A stretch of 64,000 nucleotides of DNA from G963677085 sp963677085. Its GTDB lineage: Bacteria > Planctomycetota > Planctomycetia > Pirellulales > Thermoguttaceae. The stretch is from contig CAXXFH010000003.1 of NCBI GenBank assembly GCA_963677085.2, forward strand, positions 620,001 to 684,000, given 5' to 3'. The stretch's first letter is position 1, and every line of letters starts with the position of its first letter. Made by a program: the position numbers and the translations under genes. Positions 8,252 through 17,202 of this stretch are shown piece by piece. The notes beneath the pieces were generated by a model that saw nothing but the letters and a program-made list of their open reading frames with translations, did no database searches and was not told where the DNA came from.

Positions 8252-10621
8252 ATGAAGAACACACTTACCTGTACGGCGCTGGCTGGCGCGATTGCATTAT
8301 GTGGGGTTTTAACTTCACTTGCCGTCACCGCCGAGGCAGCCGGTTCCACGACTCCAGTCGCAGGGCAGGCGGACGAAAAGCCGACATTCGGGCAGGGGAA
8401 CGCGGTCGCATTCTTCTCGGACGGGCCGTGGGAAGTGTTCTTTTACCCGCAGGATTCCGCGATCCGCTGCAACTACGGCAACGGATGCATCGAAGTGGTG
8501 GGGCGTCTCTCGTTCTGCTCTGAGAAAGAGCGGGAAGGCAGTGAGTGGAAGGTCGTCGAGTCGCGAGACGGGATTCCCCGCCGACTGGCAATCATCGACA
8601 AGAGGGACAACGTGCAGGCGTATGTTGTCTTCTACCGTGAGGGCAACGCGCTGGTGATGCGGGCAGCGCACCGGCCACCGCACCACTACTCGGGCACGCT
8701 CCGGTTCTCAGGGCAAGTATGCCTGGAGAACAAGGCTACAGGAACCAGCGAAGGCCCGTTTGCCTGCCGAACGCGCCCGACGCAGAGGCCGGTGAGCGTG
8801 GTCCAAATGGCAACCGGGATGGCCGACTCGCGATTGAACGACTCGATCTTCGATCCGAAGGCGGACCGTGTGTTCCGTTTGTCGGGCAATTCCGTCCGCC
8901 TAGGTACGATTCCCGCGGGGACTTCTGGAAATATCCCCGCAGGCTGCTTTGCGATGGAGCTTTCCGCCCAGATCGATGAGCCGTCGGCGGCTGAGATCCG
9001 GCTCGAACCGGTCGAGCACTACTATCATGATCGGTTTGTGCCGCGCTATCGTCCGATCGACAAGCAGCGTTGTGCATCGCCGCCAACCGGGTGGATGTCG
9101 TGGAACACGTACTTCGACAAGGCGACCGAAGAGGACAACTTAGCGGAAGCTCGCATCGGTGCCGAAAAACTGAAGCCGTTCGGGATGGAGATCTGGCATA
9201 TCGAGTCGTGGCAGGACAACTCCGACAAGCTTCCGGTATCGAGATTTCACTGCTTGACGCTCCGCCCGAATCCTCGTCAGTTTCCGCACGGGATGAAGTG
9301 GTTGGCCGACGAGATCCGCAAACTCGGCTTCAAGCCGGGTATTTGGACCGTTCCGTTTGGAACTGGTGACGAGCAGTTTTACCGCGCACATAAGGACTGG
9401 TTCCTTCACAATCCGGACGGTAGTCCGATGCGGAACTGGTGTGGTTTGTACCTGCTCGACCCGTCGCAAGACGAGGTCGTGCAGCACATGGAAGAGACGC
9501 ATCGCAAGATGTCCGAGCAATGGGGATACGAATACTTCAAGATCGACGGGATGTCGGGCAGAAGCCATGGTTACTCGGCACATTTCTTCGAACGACCGGA
9601 GGTGCAAGCCGCCTTCCGGCAACCGTGCAAGGAACCGTTTCGGCGTTGCCTGGAAGCCTTGCGACGGGGGATCGGCAACGATGCAATTTGGCTTGCTTGT
9701 CAGGGGCACTACTCGGGTAACGAGATTGGTCTGGCCGATGCTGGCCGGCTTGGGGCGGACATCGTGCATGCCAACCAGCCGCCCCACTGGCAAAACTATT
9801 ACGGTCAAGCCGAAGTGACCCTAAACCAACTCTTTGTCAACAACATCGTTTGGTACACCGACCCGGACACTCTGTTGGTGGGAACCTACTCGCCACTCGA
9901 TACGGCCCGACTGGCGACAACCGTCGTCGCACTGCCGGGCCAGATGATGTTCAGCGGGGACAAGCTCGCGGAGCTGCCCGACAATCGGATGCGGCTTCTA
10001 CAGCAGGCCTTGCCCGTCTGCGACGTCCGGCCGCTGGACCTGTTCCCGATCTTCGACATGGCACCTATCTGGGATTTGAAGGTGCAACGAGCCTTTCCTT
10101 CTGGCGAAGCCACGTGGGATGTGGTCGGCCTGTTCAATTGGACGGATATGGCGGCTGAAGAAACCGTCCGGTTTGAGGATCTGGGCCTGAAGTCGATGGA
10201 AGGAGACTCCGAGAGCTGGCTCGTTTACGACTTCTGGAACGCGAAGCTGCTGGGACGGTTCGAGAATGCATTTACGCAAACGATTCCCGCGCACGGCTCG
10301 GGTCTTTACGCCATCCACCGCGACACGGGCCATCCGCAGTTCCTCTCAACTGACCGGCACGTGACGCAAGGGGCCACGTCGCTTTTGGATCTTCGCTGGA
10401 ACGACGGGACACTCACGTTTTCCGGAAAGACTCGCTTGGTGGCCAAGCATGCCACGACGCTTTCCTTCCACGTCCCGCCTGGCTATCGCCTGACTGGACA
10501 AGAGGCATCCGGTGCGAAGCTGTCCGTCCTTCCGGGCGAGACACAAGACGGCCTGCTCCGGATACGGCTCGAGTCTGGACAGGCAAGCGATGTCTCATGG
10601 ACGCTTCGGTTTGCCCAGTAA
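8252..10621 (+). CDS. Secreted clan GH-D glycosidase (alpha-galactosidase-like, GH36/GH27 type)
   Basis: The 789-residue protein carries a signal peptide (about residues 1-30, with a hydrophobic AGAIALCGVLTSLAV core), an N-terminal beta domain, and a TIM barrel. The barrel starts near GWMSWNTYF and contains the nucleophile motif YFKIDGM (Asp about residue 432) and a later R-x-GAD region typical of the clan, followed by a C-terminal beta-sandwich. Related enzymes retain anomeric configuration while removing alpha-linked galactose or similar sugars. Substrate specificity cannot be read from sequence. ATG 8252 follows GAGAGGAA. Downstream lie a glycyl radical enzyme system, galM and a sugar transporter, consistent with a role in periplasmic glycan breakdown. 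Confidence 0.8.
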   Translation: MKNTLTCTALAGAIALCGVLTSLAVTAEAAGSTTPVAGQADEKPTFGQGNAVAFFSDGPWEVFFYPQDSAIRCNYGNGCIEVVGRLSFCSEKEREGSEWKVVESRDGIPRRLAIIDKRDNVQAYVVFYREGNALVMRAAHRPPHHYSGTLRFSGQVCLENKATGTSEGPFACRTRPTQRPVSVVQMATGMADSRLNDSIFDPKADRVFRLSGNSVRLGTIPAGTSGNIPAGCFAMELSAQIDEPSAAEIRLEPVEHYYHDRFVPRYRPIDKQRCASPPTGWMSWNTYFDKATEEDNLAEARIGAEKLKPFGMEIWHIESWQDNSDKLPVSRFHCLTLRPNPRQFPHGMKWLADEIRKLGFKPGIWTVPFGTGDEQFYRAHKDWFLHNPDGSPMRNWCGLYLLDPSQDEVVQHMEETHRKMSEQWGYEYFKIDGMSGRSHGYSAHFFERPEVQAAFRQPCKEPFRRCLEALRRGIGNDAIWLACQGHYSGNEIGLADAGRLGADIVHANQPPHWQNYYGQAEVTLNQLFVNNIVWYTDPDTLLVGTYSPLDTARLATTVVALPGQMMFSGDKLAELPDNRMRLLQQALPVCDVRPLDLFPIFDMAPIWDLKVQRAFPSGEATWDVVGLFNWTDMAAEETVRFEDLGLKSMEGDSESWLVYDFWNAKLLGRFENAFTQTIPAHGSGLYAIHRDTGHPQFLSTDRHVTQGATSLLDLRWNDGTLTFSGKTRLVAKHATTLSFHVPPGYRLTGQEASGAKLSVLPGETQDGLLRIRLESGQASDVSWTLRFAQ

Positions 10622-10709
10622 GATATTGTGAAACTCAGTTTCCGAGCGGCCATCCCAGATTTCTCACAACTGAAAAAATCACGGAGGCACGGAAGGCACT
10701 GAGAACAGT

Positions 10710-10811
10710 TATTGATGTCTGCATTGAAAATGATCGTTTTGGATAGCCAAATACCTGGACATCAGGCTCCCGTTGATGGCCTTCCGGTCATTGGCTATGC
10801 AGGCCTAAACG
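10710..10811 (-). repeat. Dispersed ~104-bp palindromic element, family 1 (diverged copy)
   Basis: This is the reverse complement of the family-1 elements at 25977 and 57271. It begins TATTGATGTCTGCATTGAAAA and contains the core region CAGGCTCCCGTTGATGGCC. The right terminus is eroded. It lies in the 358-bp gap between the glycosidase and activase genes. The rest of that gap is low-complexity repeat text (ACGGAGGCACGGAAGGC and its inverted form near 10895) with no gene. Confidence 0.75.
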
Positions 10812-10979
10812 ATTCCTCACACAACGTTAGCCATTTGCCTGACAAGGAACTGCCTACAATCGTCGCGAGAAACTGTTCCCTGCAAACGACTCCGTGTCCT
10901 CCGTGCCTCCGTGGTGAAAAATGTGGTCTAGCGCCGGCGGCGTCCTCTTCGAACCTTTCGTAAAAGGCCGACTCACGCG

Positions 10980-11735
10980 ATGCGCAAGGGAATCGTATTC
11001 GACATTCGGGAATTCGCGATCCACGATGGGCCAGGCTTACGGACCACCGTCTGCATGAAGGGATGCCCGCTGCGTTGTTCCTGGTGCCATAATCCCGAGG
11101 GGATCTCGCCGGAGCCGCAGGTTGTGAGAAGCCCGGCCGGGGCTAGAACGGTCGGGCAGAGTTATGGGTCGACCGAGTTGGCACGGCTTTTGAATAAGCA
11201 GGCCGATATCCTGCGCAACAACGCAGGCGGGGTGACGTTTTCCGGCGGCGAGCCGCTGCTGCAAGCGGCCTTTGTGGCCGAAGTGATCGAGCAACTCGAT
11301 CGCACTCACACCGCGTTGGATACCTCCGGCTTTGGCGCGGAAAACGATTTTCGCATGCTGGCCGCTCGGGTAGATCTTGTTTTGTTTGACTTGAAGCTGT
11401 TGGCCCCGGATGCCCACCACCACTACACGGGTTGCGCAAACACCGCGATCCTGCGAAACTTCGACGTACTGACGACGTTATCTGTACCCTACATTGTACG
11501 CGTGCCTTTGATTCCCGGCGTAACTGACACTGAGGCGAATCTTACGGCGATTGCTCACTATGTGCGCGAACGTCCCGGTCTTTTACACGTCGAGCTATTG
11601 CCCTACAACCGTGCTGGCGGCGGGAAATACGCCCCTTTGGGCATGACGTATCAACCCATGTTCGACGAGGCACTTCCCGTAAAACCCGAGATCGCCGTAT
11701 TCGAAGCGTGTGGGGTGAAGGTTATTATCTCGTAA
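10980..11735 (+). CDS. Glycyl-radical-enzyme activating enzyme (radical SAM, PflA-like)
   Basis: A 251-residue radical SAM protein that uses S-adenosylmethionine and a [4Fe-4S] cluster to abstract hydrogen from the glycine of a partner glycyl radical enzyme. The CxxxCxxC cluster motif is visible in CPLRCSWC near residue 30. The family motifs GGVTFSGGEPL and DTSGFG follow, then VRVPLIPGVTD. It lacks the two-[4Fe-4S] ferredoxin insert found in activases of many non-PFL eliminases, so it is the short PflA type. The partner is very probably the enzyme at 12382-14472, encoded convergently. An IS200-type element begins at its stop codon. Confidence 0.9.
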   Translation: MRKGIVFDIREFAIHDGPGLRTTVCMKGCPLRCSWCHNPEGISPEPQVVRSPAGARTVGQSYGSTELARLLNKQADILRNNAGGVTFSGGEPLLQAAFVAEVIEQLDRTHTALDTSGFGAENDFRMLAARVDLVLFDLKLLAPDAHHHYTGCANTAILRNFDVLTTLSVPYIVRVPLIPGVTDTEANLTAIAHYVRERPGLLHVELLPYNRAGGGKYAPLGMTYQPMFDEALPVKPEIAVFEACGVKVIIS

Positions 11736-12385
11736 AACCACGGCCTCTGGCCGTGGACCCAAAGAGGTTCGGACCGATCCGTGGTGAAGGGGGTTTATTA
11801 TGGTGTAGACTCTCCCTTCTGGGGAAATCCCGTTGGGGCAAGGAGAGAGAGTCATGCAAGACTGGAGAAGTTTGTCGCACGTCAGGTGGGAGTGCAAGTA
11901 CCACGTGGTGATCATTCCAAAATACCGCAAGAAGGTGTTCTTCGGAAGGATGCGTGGCAAGATTGGTGAAATCCTCCGTGAGCTTTGCCGTCAGCGGGGA
12001 ATCAACCTGCTGGAGGGCCACGCGATGCCGGATCATATCCACATGGTGTTGAGTATTCCGCCTAAATACAGCGTTTCCAACACGATCGGGTTTCTCAAGG
12101 GGAAGAGTGCGGTGCGTGTTCATCGAGAATTGCTCCGACATCGCCGAATGACAGGCCTGCACTTTTGGGCAGACGGCTATTGTGTGAGTACCATCGGGCT
12201 GGACGAGGAACAGATCCGCCGTTATGTGCGCGAGCAAGAGCAGCGCGATCGTAACCTGGACCAGCGCGAGTTCGATTTCGAGTAACAATTAACCCTAGCG
12301 GCCCCAGCGGAGCCTTCCCTACGCTCTCGGCCCCTTCGGAGGGGCCTTCCTAAAACCACGGCCTCTGGCCGTGGTCGTTTATTAA
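11733..12385 (+). mobile_element. IS200/IS605-family insertion sequence, complete
   Basis: One transposase gene is bounded on both sides by the same hairpin, CCACGGCCTCTGGCCGTGG (11739 and about 12356). A second hairpin on the right (GGCCCCTTCGGAGGGGCC) is a probable terminator. Subterminal hairpins without classical inverted repeats are the mark of this family, which transposes as single-stranded DNA. The left end coincides with the stop codon of the activase gene. A solo right end lies at about 41931-41999 in the opposite orientation. Exact cleavage sites are uncertain by a few bases. Confidence 0.85.
11854..12285 (+). CDS. tnpA: IS200-type Y1 (HUH) transposase TnpA
   Basis: The 143-residue Y1 transposase cuts and joins single-stranded DNA at the hairpin ends of the element. 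The HUH metal motif is seen in DHIHMVL, and the catalytic tyrosine is in the C-terminal helix (QIRRYVREQEQR). Other family stretches are KYHVVIIPKYRKKVF near the N-terminus and FWADGYCVSTIG. The ATG at 11854 follows AAGGAGAGAG. Length and motifs are complete, so the protein may be functional. Confidence 0.93.
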   Translation: MQDWRSLSHVRWECKYHVVIIPKYRKKVFFGRMRGKIGEILRELCRQRGINLLEGHAMPDHIHMVLSIPPKYSVSNTIGFLKGKSAVRVHRELLRHRRMTGLHFWADGYCVSTIGLDEEQIRRYVREQEQRDRNLDQREFDFE

Positions 12386-14472
12386 GAACTGAAGGCGTGT
12401 CTTGCGATGATGTGGTCCTGATAGGCATCTTCCAACTCGCAAAAGTACCCGCTCCAGCCCCAGACGCGTACAATGAGATTGCTATGCCGTTCGGGATGTT
12501 GTTTGGCGTCCTTGAGCGTTTCGACGTTGATCGTGTTCAATTGCAGTTGTTGGCAGCCGAGTTGTGCGAAGGTCCGCACCAGCATGGCGATTTTGCCGAC
12601 CGAATCGTGGCCCTGAAACACGGAATCGGAAAGTTCCATGGTGATGGGGCCACCGTTGCAGATGCGCCGGTAATCGAGCTTGCTGAAGCTTTGTAAAACG
12701 CTCAGAGGACCTCGCACTTTCACGCTGGGCGAGGGAGCCAAGTTGGCGCTGAAATACTCACCTTGTCGTCGTCCGTCGGCCGTCGCGCCGACGGACGGCT
12801 CGCGCATCCCTTCGTGACCTTCCGCCAGCCACACGTAGTACATGGCCGATCCCGTTCCGGGGCGGATAATTCCCCCACGGCCGTTATCACCGATGGCTTC
12901 GCACGCGTCAGCCAACATCGCAAACAGCGCGGTCAACATGCGGTCGGCGTTGTCGTCGTGATTGCCGACCTTGGGACCCTCGTCGAAGAGTTTGCGGCGC
13001 AACGGCTCATCGTCGCGATAGTCGGTGATCAGCGCGTTGACCAAATCACCGCGCTGCACGCTGTTTTCGCGAAAAACGAACTTCTCCACGGCGGCCAAAG
13101 CGTCGGCCGCGCTGGCGGACCCAGCACCGTGGATACCGAAATTGTTGTATTTCAGCCCTTCCGACAGATCGTGGCCATCTTCCAGGCAACCGTGCATAAG
13201 CACGGAATACCACGGTGACGGCGGCAGAAGCAACGACCGGTACGAATCGACAAGCCGATTGACTTGTTGGTCTATGTCGGTGCCGACGCGCTGAAGAACG
13301 CCGTCTAGATCGTCGCCGGCAGCCAGACCTTCGCGGATACCTCGATCCACAGCCGCCGGCATCGAAACCGCGCCGACGTTGACGATCTCCATGCCCTTGC
13401 CGGGGATGATGAACTCCCAGCACGCAGCCACCGTATAGTCGCGGGCGTCTTCAATGTCGTAACCGTGGGCCACCAGCGCTGGAATCACCACGTCGTCGTT
13501 CGAGTATTGTGGAAAACCGAGTCCCAGGCGGGTCAATTCGGTGGCCAAGGTGAGCAACTCAAGATCGGTGTCTTGCGTAACTCGCAGATTGAGTTTCGGG
13601 TCGATCATGCAGACATCGCGAGCCACGCGCAGTGCCATGCGTGTCAATTCGTTGACCGCGTCGGAACCGTCGCGTTTGACCCCACCGAGCATGAGCGACT
13701 GACCGTTGTCGCCTTGCTGAACGCCCGGATAGAGATCCGAGTCCTTGTTCAGCGTGATGAAGAATTCGGCCAGCAACTCTTCCGCTTCGGCGATGTTCAG
13801 GCGTTCGGCTGCGAGATCGGCTTCCAGGTAGGGCCACATATATTGGTCGAAACGTCCCAAGCCGATGTGGTAATGGCCGCAAAGCCACGTCACGCTGTGG
13901 CAAATGCGCAGCGATTGAAGCGCTTCGTAAAAGGTTCGCGGCGGCGCGTCTGGCACTCGCCGAAGGATTTCCGCGAGGTTGGGCCGTCCGGCGCGCTCGG
14001 CGGCGTCCGCGTAACGGTTCGCCAACATCAGCACGGCGTCGATCGTCTCGACGGCCGCATCGAGAAACTCGACTGCTTTAGGATCGTCGCGCAATCGCTC
14101 TCGCGTGGCCATGGCAACTTCACGGCGAGCCAAGAGACCCTGCGAAAGTACCATTCCCCAGTCGGCACAGATGTTGCTTATTGGGCCCAGTTCGTGAAGC
14201 GTGCGACCGGCGGTCAACCGCCGCAAGTCTTCGTCGCTGTAGATCGGGGGAACCGCGGGCAGGGTGCGCGTGAATGCGATCCGCTCGTCCGCGCCGATTA
14301 CCGGCGTCTCCGCTTCGCACATCCGGCGTAGAAGCCTGGCGGCGCGGCGTGTCCAAGTGTATTGGTGTTGTTCGCAATCCGCAAGCACGTCCGGGGCCGA
14401 AGCCTGTCGGCAAGCCGCATGTTCGCGGTCACGTACTCGCCTACGCATTTCGGTGAGTCTGGTGTTCATCAT
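12382..14472 (-). CDS. Glycyl radical enzyme (PFL-like superfamily), substrate unknown
   Basis: The 696-residue protein ends with the glycyl-radical motif IVRVWGWSGYF (Gly about 672, 24 residues from the C-terminus). Its active-site loop is AACWEF with a single Cys (about 351) and Glu two residues on. True pyruvate formate-lyase has a Cys-Cys pair, whereas C-x-E is the pattern of dehydratases, decarboxylases and C-S/C-N lyases. I therefore do not call it PflB. Other superfamily stretches are ATADGRRQGE and FSKLDYRRICNGGP. The ATG at 14472 was preferred to GTG 14493. It lies 77 bp downstream of a XylR/AraC-type regulator gene in the same direction and faces its likely activase. The sugar-utilisation context suggests a sugar-derived substrate. 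Confidence 0.85.
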   Translation of the reverse strand: MMNTRLTEMRRRVRDREHAACRQASAPDVLADCEQHQYTWTRRAARLLRRMCEAETPVIGADERIAFTRTLPAVPPIYSDEDLRRLTAGRTLHELGPISNICADWGMVLSQGLLARREVAMATRERLRDDPKAVEFLDAAVETIDAVLMLANRYADAAERAGRPNLAEILRRVPDAPPRTFYEALQSLRICHSVTWLCGHYHIGLGRFDQYMWPYLEADLAAERLNIAEAEELLAEFFITLNKDSDLYPGVQQGDNGQSLMLGGVKRDGSDAVNELTRMALRVARDVCMIDPKLNLRVTQDTDLELLTLATELTRLGLGFPQYSNDDVVIPALVAHGYDIEDARDYTVAACWEFIIPGKGMEIVNVGAVSMPAAVDRGIREGLAAGDDLDGVLQRVGTDIDQQVNRLVDSYRSLLLPPSPWYSVLMHGCLEDGHDLSEGLKYNNFGIHGAGSASAADALAAVEKFVFRENSVQRGDLVNALITDYRDDEPLRRKLFDEGPKVGNHDDNADRMLTALFAMLADACEAIGDNGRGGIIRPGTGSAMYYVWLAEGHEGMREPSVGATADGRRQGEYFSANLAPSPSVKVRGPLSVLQSFSKLDYRRICNGGPITMELSDSVFQGHDSVGKIAMLVRTFAQLGCQQLQLNTINVETLKDAKQHPERHSNLIVRVWGWSGYFCELEDAYQDHIIARHAFSS

Positions 14473-14549
14473 GCCGCAAGTATACGGAGACACCGGCCAA
14501 AAATCCTTGAGAAATGGCGGATTCTTGCTGAGAATCTTTTCGCGGCAAG

Positions 14550-15719
14550 CTACGCGTCTTGATCCGCGCGTTGCACGTTGTGCCGAAACTCGCCGGGCGT
14601 CTGCCCCGTAATCCGTTTGAACACGACGCTCATATATTCCGGATGCACATATCCCGCCAGAGTGGCGATGCGTTCCAGGGTAAGATCGGTTTCCTCCAGG
14701 AGTTGTTTCACCCGCTTGACCTGCACCAATCGGATTTCCTCCTGGGGTGAATGTCCGATGTGCTTGCGAAACCGCCTCTCCAGCAGGCTCCGCGAGACGG
14801 ACAAATGCTCAACAATATCGGGCACCGTGATTCCGCCGCACGCGTTTTCGCGGATGTATCGGGCGGCGGCGGCGATTTCCGGGTCGTCGATTCCCAGGAT
14901 GTCACTCGATTGGCGCACGGCCACTTGGATCGGTTCGATGAGCCGCTCGCCGATGCAGACGTCCTCACCATCCATCCAGTGGTCGAGCAGTTCGGCCGCT
15001 TCATAGCCGATGCGTCCCGGATTCGGAACTACGCTCGATAGCGGAGGATCGCATAACTGGCACAGCACCTTCTCATTGTCCACGCCGACCACGGCCACCT
15101 CCTCTGGCACGGCCATGCCGGCCGAGCGGCAGGCATTGAGCACCTGCTGGCCGCGCACGTCGTTGCAGGCCATCAACCCTAGCGGTTTCGGGAGCCCGCG
15201 GACCCAACGGCAAATGTTCTTTTGGTCGGCCGTCCATTCGGGCACGTCGCGGCCGTGCCAGGGCGATTGATAGGTGGCGCACGAGTAGCCCGACTCGCGC
15301 ACGGCCTCGGCAAACCCTTCGAGCCGCAAGCCGGACCAGGTTTCCTTGCGGAATCCACAGAAAGCGAAATGTTTCAGCCCTCGCTCCAGGAGGTGTTGAG
15401 CGCCTACGCGCCCAATAGCGCGATGATCCGACCATATTCGCGGCAGGCCCAACTCGCCGTAGATGTCATTCAGGTCGACGGTCGGTATCTTGCGTCGCAA
15501 CAGGGCGCGGGCCAGTCGCCGGTCGGTCGATCGGCACAGGATACCGTCCCATTGGGTGCGCAGCAGCCAGGGAGGCGTCGGCGCCCGCAACTCGCGTTGC
15601 TCCAGGAACACCGACCACGGGCGATGGGAACGCACGTAACGAGTGACGCCGTCGAGAAGCTGTCGTCCGTAGATCCCCGACATTTCGATGATCAAGGCCA
15701 CCTTGGGTCGCTCGATCAT
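14550..15719 (-). CDS. XylR/AraC-type sugar-responsive transcription regulator
   Basis: The 389-residue regulator has an N-terminal LacI-like periplasmic-binding-protein domain (VALIIEMSGIYGRQLLDGV through DHWMDGEDV) and a C-terminal AraC double helix-turn-helix (ITVPDIVEHLSVSRSLLERR and IATLAGYVHPEYMSVVFKR). This is the architecture of the xylose regulator XylR, with a sugar as probable effector. ATG 15719 follows CAGGAGCTT, a good ribosome binding site. The glycyl radical enzyme gene follows 77 bp downstream, so the two may form a unit. The divergent galM-transporter pair may be a second target. The conserved CCGCC-TTCTCAAGGATT block between this gene and the next is a candidate operator. 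Confidence 0.88.
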   Translation of the reverse strand: MIERPKVALIIEMSGIYGRQLLDGVTRYVRSHRPWSVFLEQRELRAPTPPWLLRTQWDGILCRSTDRRLARALLRRKIPTVDLNDIYGELGLPRIWSDHRAIGRVGAQHLLERGLKHFAFCGFRKETWSGLRLEGFAEAVRESGYSCATYQSPWHGRDVPEWTADQKNICRWVRGLPKPLGLMACNDVRGQQVLNACRSAGMAVPEEVAVVGVDNEKVLCQLCDPPLSSVVPNPGRIGYEAAELLDHWMDGEDVCIGERLIEPIQVAVRQSSDILGIDDPEIAAAARYIRENACGGITVPDIVEHLSVSRSLLERRFRKHIGHSPQEEIRLVQVKRVKQLLEETDLTLERIATLAGYVHPEYMSVVFKRITGQTPGEFRHNVQRADQDA

Positions 15720-16081
15720 GATAAGCTCCTGAAGGCCGCGGAAAGAGTGTGGGGCACCAACTTTTGGTGAAGTCAAACCTCGTATCCAGCCTATCCTAGC
15801 CGCACGGCCATAAGGCATCAAGCATCTCGTCCCCGTGGGGTAAAGAATCTCATTCTCAGGGCACTCGCACGGCAGTATTCTCGGCGTATTTGTGCCTCGA
15901 TTGCCAGCAAAGCGGGTTGTGGTGGCAAGAAGCGGGCCCGCGCAATGGGTCTCAAGATAATGACAAGCAAGCTCATGGACGACACCTTCAGCATACCATA
16001 GCATCGACGACTATGGACGGTCAGTTTGTGGCCTGGGAGGGGGGGAGTTCTTCTTCCTGCGAAGTTCCTAGAAGGTGAAGA
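15720..16081. promoter_or_regulatory. Divergent intergenic region between regulator and galM
   Basis: No gene is seen in these 362 bases. They must hold the promoters of the leftward regulator and the rightward galM-transporter pair. A clean inverted repeat, CCATAG-N9-CTATGG, lies at 15996-16016, about 65 bp before galM, and is a candidate operator. AAGGTGAAGA just before 16082 serves as the galM ribosome binding site. Confidence 0.5.
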
Positions 16082-17122
16082 ATGGAAATTCATAAAGAAT
16101 CGTTTGGGACGACTCCCGAGGGCGTCGAGGTTGATCGGTACACGCTCGTTAACAACAGAGGGGCGCGCGTCGCAATCATAACCTACGGGGCAACGATCAC
16201 GTCGGTCGAAATCCCCGATCGACGCGGCAATGTCGAAAACGTGGTCCTCTCACTCGAGTCTCTCCAGGACTATCTTGACGGCCACCCATACTTCGGTTCG
16301 ACCATCGGACGCTTTGCCAATCGCATCGCCAAGGGAAGGTTCAGTATCCAAAGCAAGGAATACTGCCTGGCAACGAACAACGGGCCCAATCACTTGCATG
16401 GCGGCACCAAAGGTTTCGACAAAGTGGTGTGGAGCGCCGAAAGTGTCGAAACCGCGGATGCCGTTGGAGTGGTCTTCAGCCACCATAGTCCAGACGGCCA
16501 TGAGGGGTACCCGGGCAATCTCAATGTCAAAGCGACGTATACCTTAACCAGCGACAACGAATTGCGCATGGAGTATGCCGCCGAGACCGATCGACCGACC
16601 ATCGTCAATTTGACAAACCACGCCTATTGGAATCTGGCCGCCGCATCGACGGACGTGCTGGGCCATCAGCTTATGCTGAACGCCGATCTGTATCTGCCGA
16701 TCGACAGCGGCCTGATCCCCTTGGGGGAACTCAAGGCGGTCAGGGGCACGCCCATGGATTTCAATGCACCGCAGACCCTCGGATCGCGGATCGCGGAGGT
16801 CGAAGGCGGTTACGATCACTGCTATGTGCTGAACAGAAGCGAGCAGGACGAGGGTCCGACACTGGCCGCTCGCGTGGTCGATCCACAAAGCGGCCGTGCC
16901 ATGGAAGTTTACACGACGCAGCCGGGCATCCAATTGTATTCAGGCAACGTCCTCGACGGCGCGCTCCGCCGCAGTGAAACAGCGTTTCAGAAACACTTCG
17001 CATTGTGTTTGGAAACCCAACACTTTCCCGATTCACCCAACCAGCCGGAATTTCCTTCGACGCTGCTCGAACCCGGCGAAGAGTATCGGCACACAACGGT
17101 GCACAGGTTCGATATCGCATAA
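16082..17122 (+). CDS. galM: Aldose 1-epimerase (mutarotase)
   Basis: Interconverts the alpha and beta anomers of galactose, glucose and similar aldoses. The 346 residues match the usual length. Family signatures are GRFANRIAKGRF, NNGPNHLHGGTKGFD (with the catalytic His), LTNHAYWNLA (second catalytic His), and near the C-terminus FALCLETQHFPDSPNQ with the general-base Glu. No signal peptide is present, so it is cytoplasmic. The transporter gene starts 80 bp downstream in the same direction. The pair fits uptake and first processing of galactose or another aldose released by the glycosidase at 8252. Confidence 0.95.
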   Translation: MEIHKESFGTTPEGVEVDRYTLVNNRGARVAIITYGATITSVEIPDRRGNVENVVLSLESLQDYLDGHPYFGSTIGRFANRIAKGRFSIQSKEYCLATNNGPNHLHGGTKGFDKVVWSAESVETADAVGVVFSHHSPDGHEGYPGNLNVKATYTLTSDNELRMEYAAETDRPTIVNLTNHAYWNLAAASTDVLGHQLMLNADLYLPIDSGLIPLGELKAVRGTPMDFNAPQTLGSRIAEVEGGYDHCYVLNRSEQDEGPTLAARVVDPQSGRAMEVYTTQPGIQLYSGNVLDGALRRSETAFQKHFALCLETQHFPDSPNQPEFPSTLLEPGEEYRHTTVHRFDIA

Positions 17123-17202
17123 ATCAGCCAGATTTCGCAAGTCGTTCGCGACGCAACAGCGGACCACTCGCAACATCAAAGACGAATGGGAGTATTGGCA
17201 CC

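Noticed and set aside
10712..10963. 83-residue forward open frame between the glycosidase and the activase
   Set aside because: It runs through a palindromic element and low-complexity repeat text, with no ribosome binding site and no family resemblance.
12382..14472. Annotation of the glycyl radical enzyme as pyruvate formate-lyase (pflB)
   Set aside because: Pyruvate formate-lyase needs an adjacent Cys-Cys pair; this enzyme has a single Cys in a C-x-E context.
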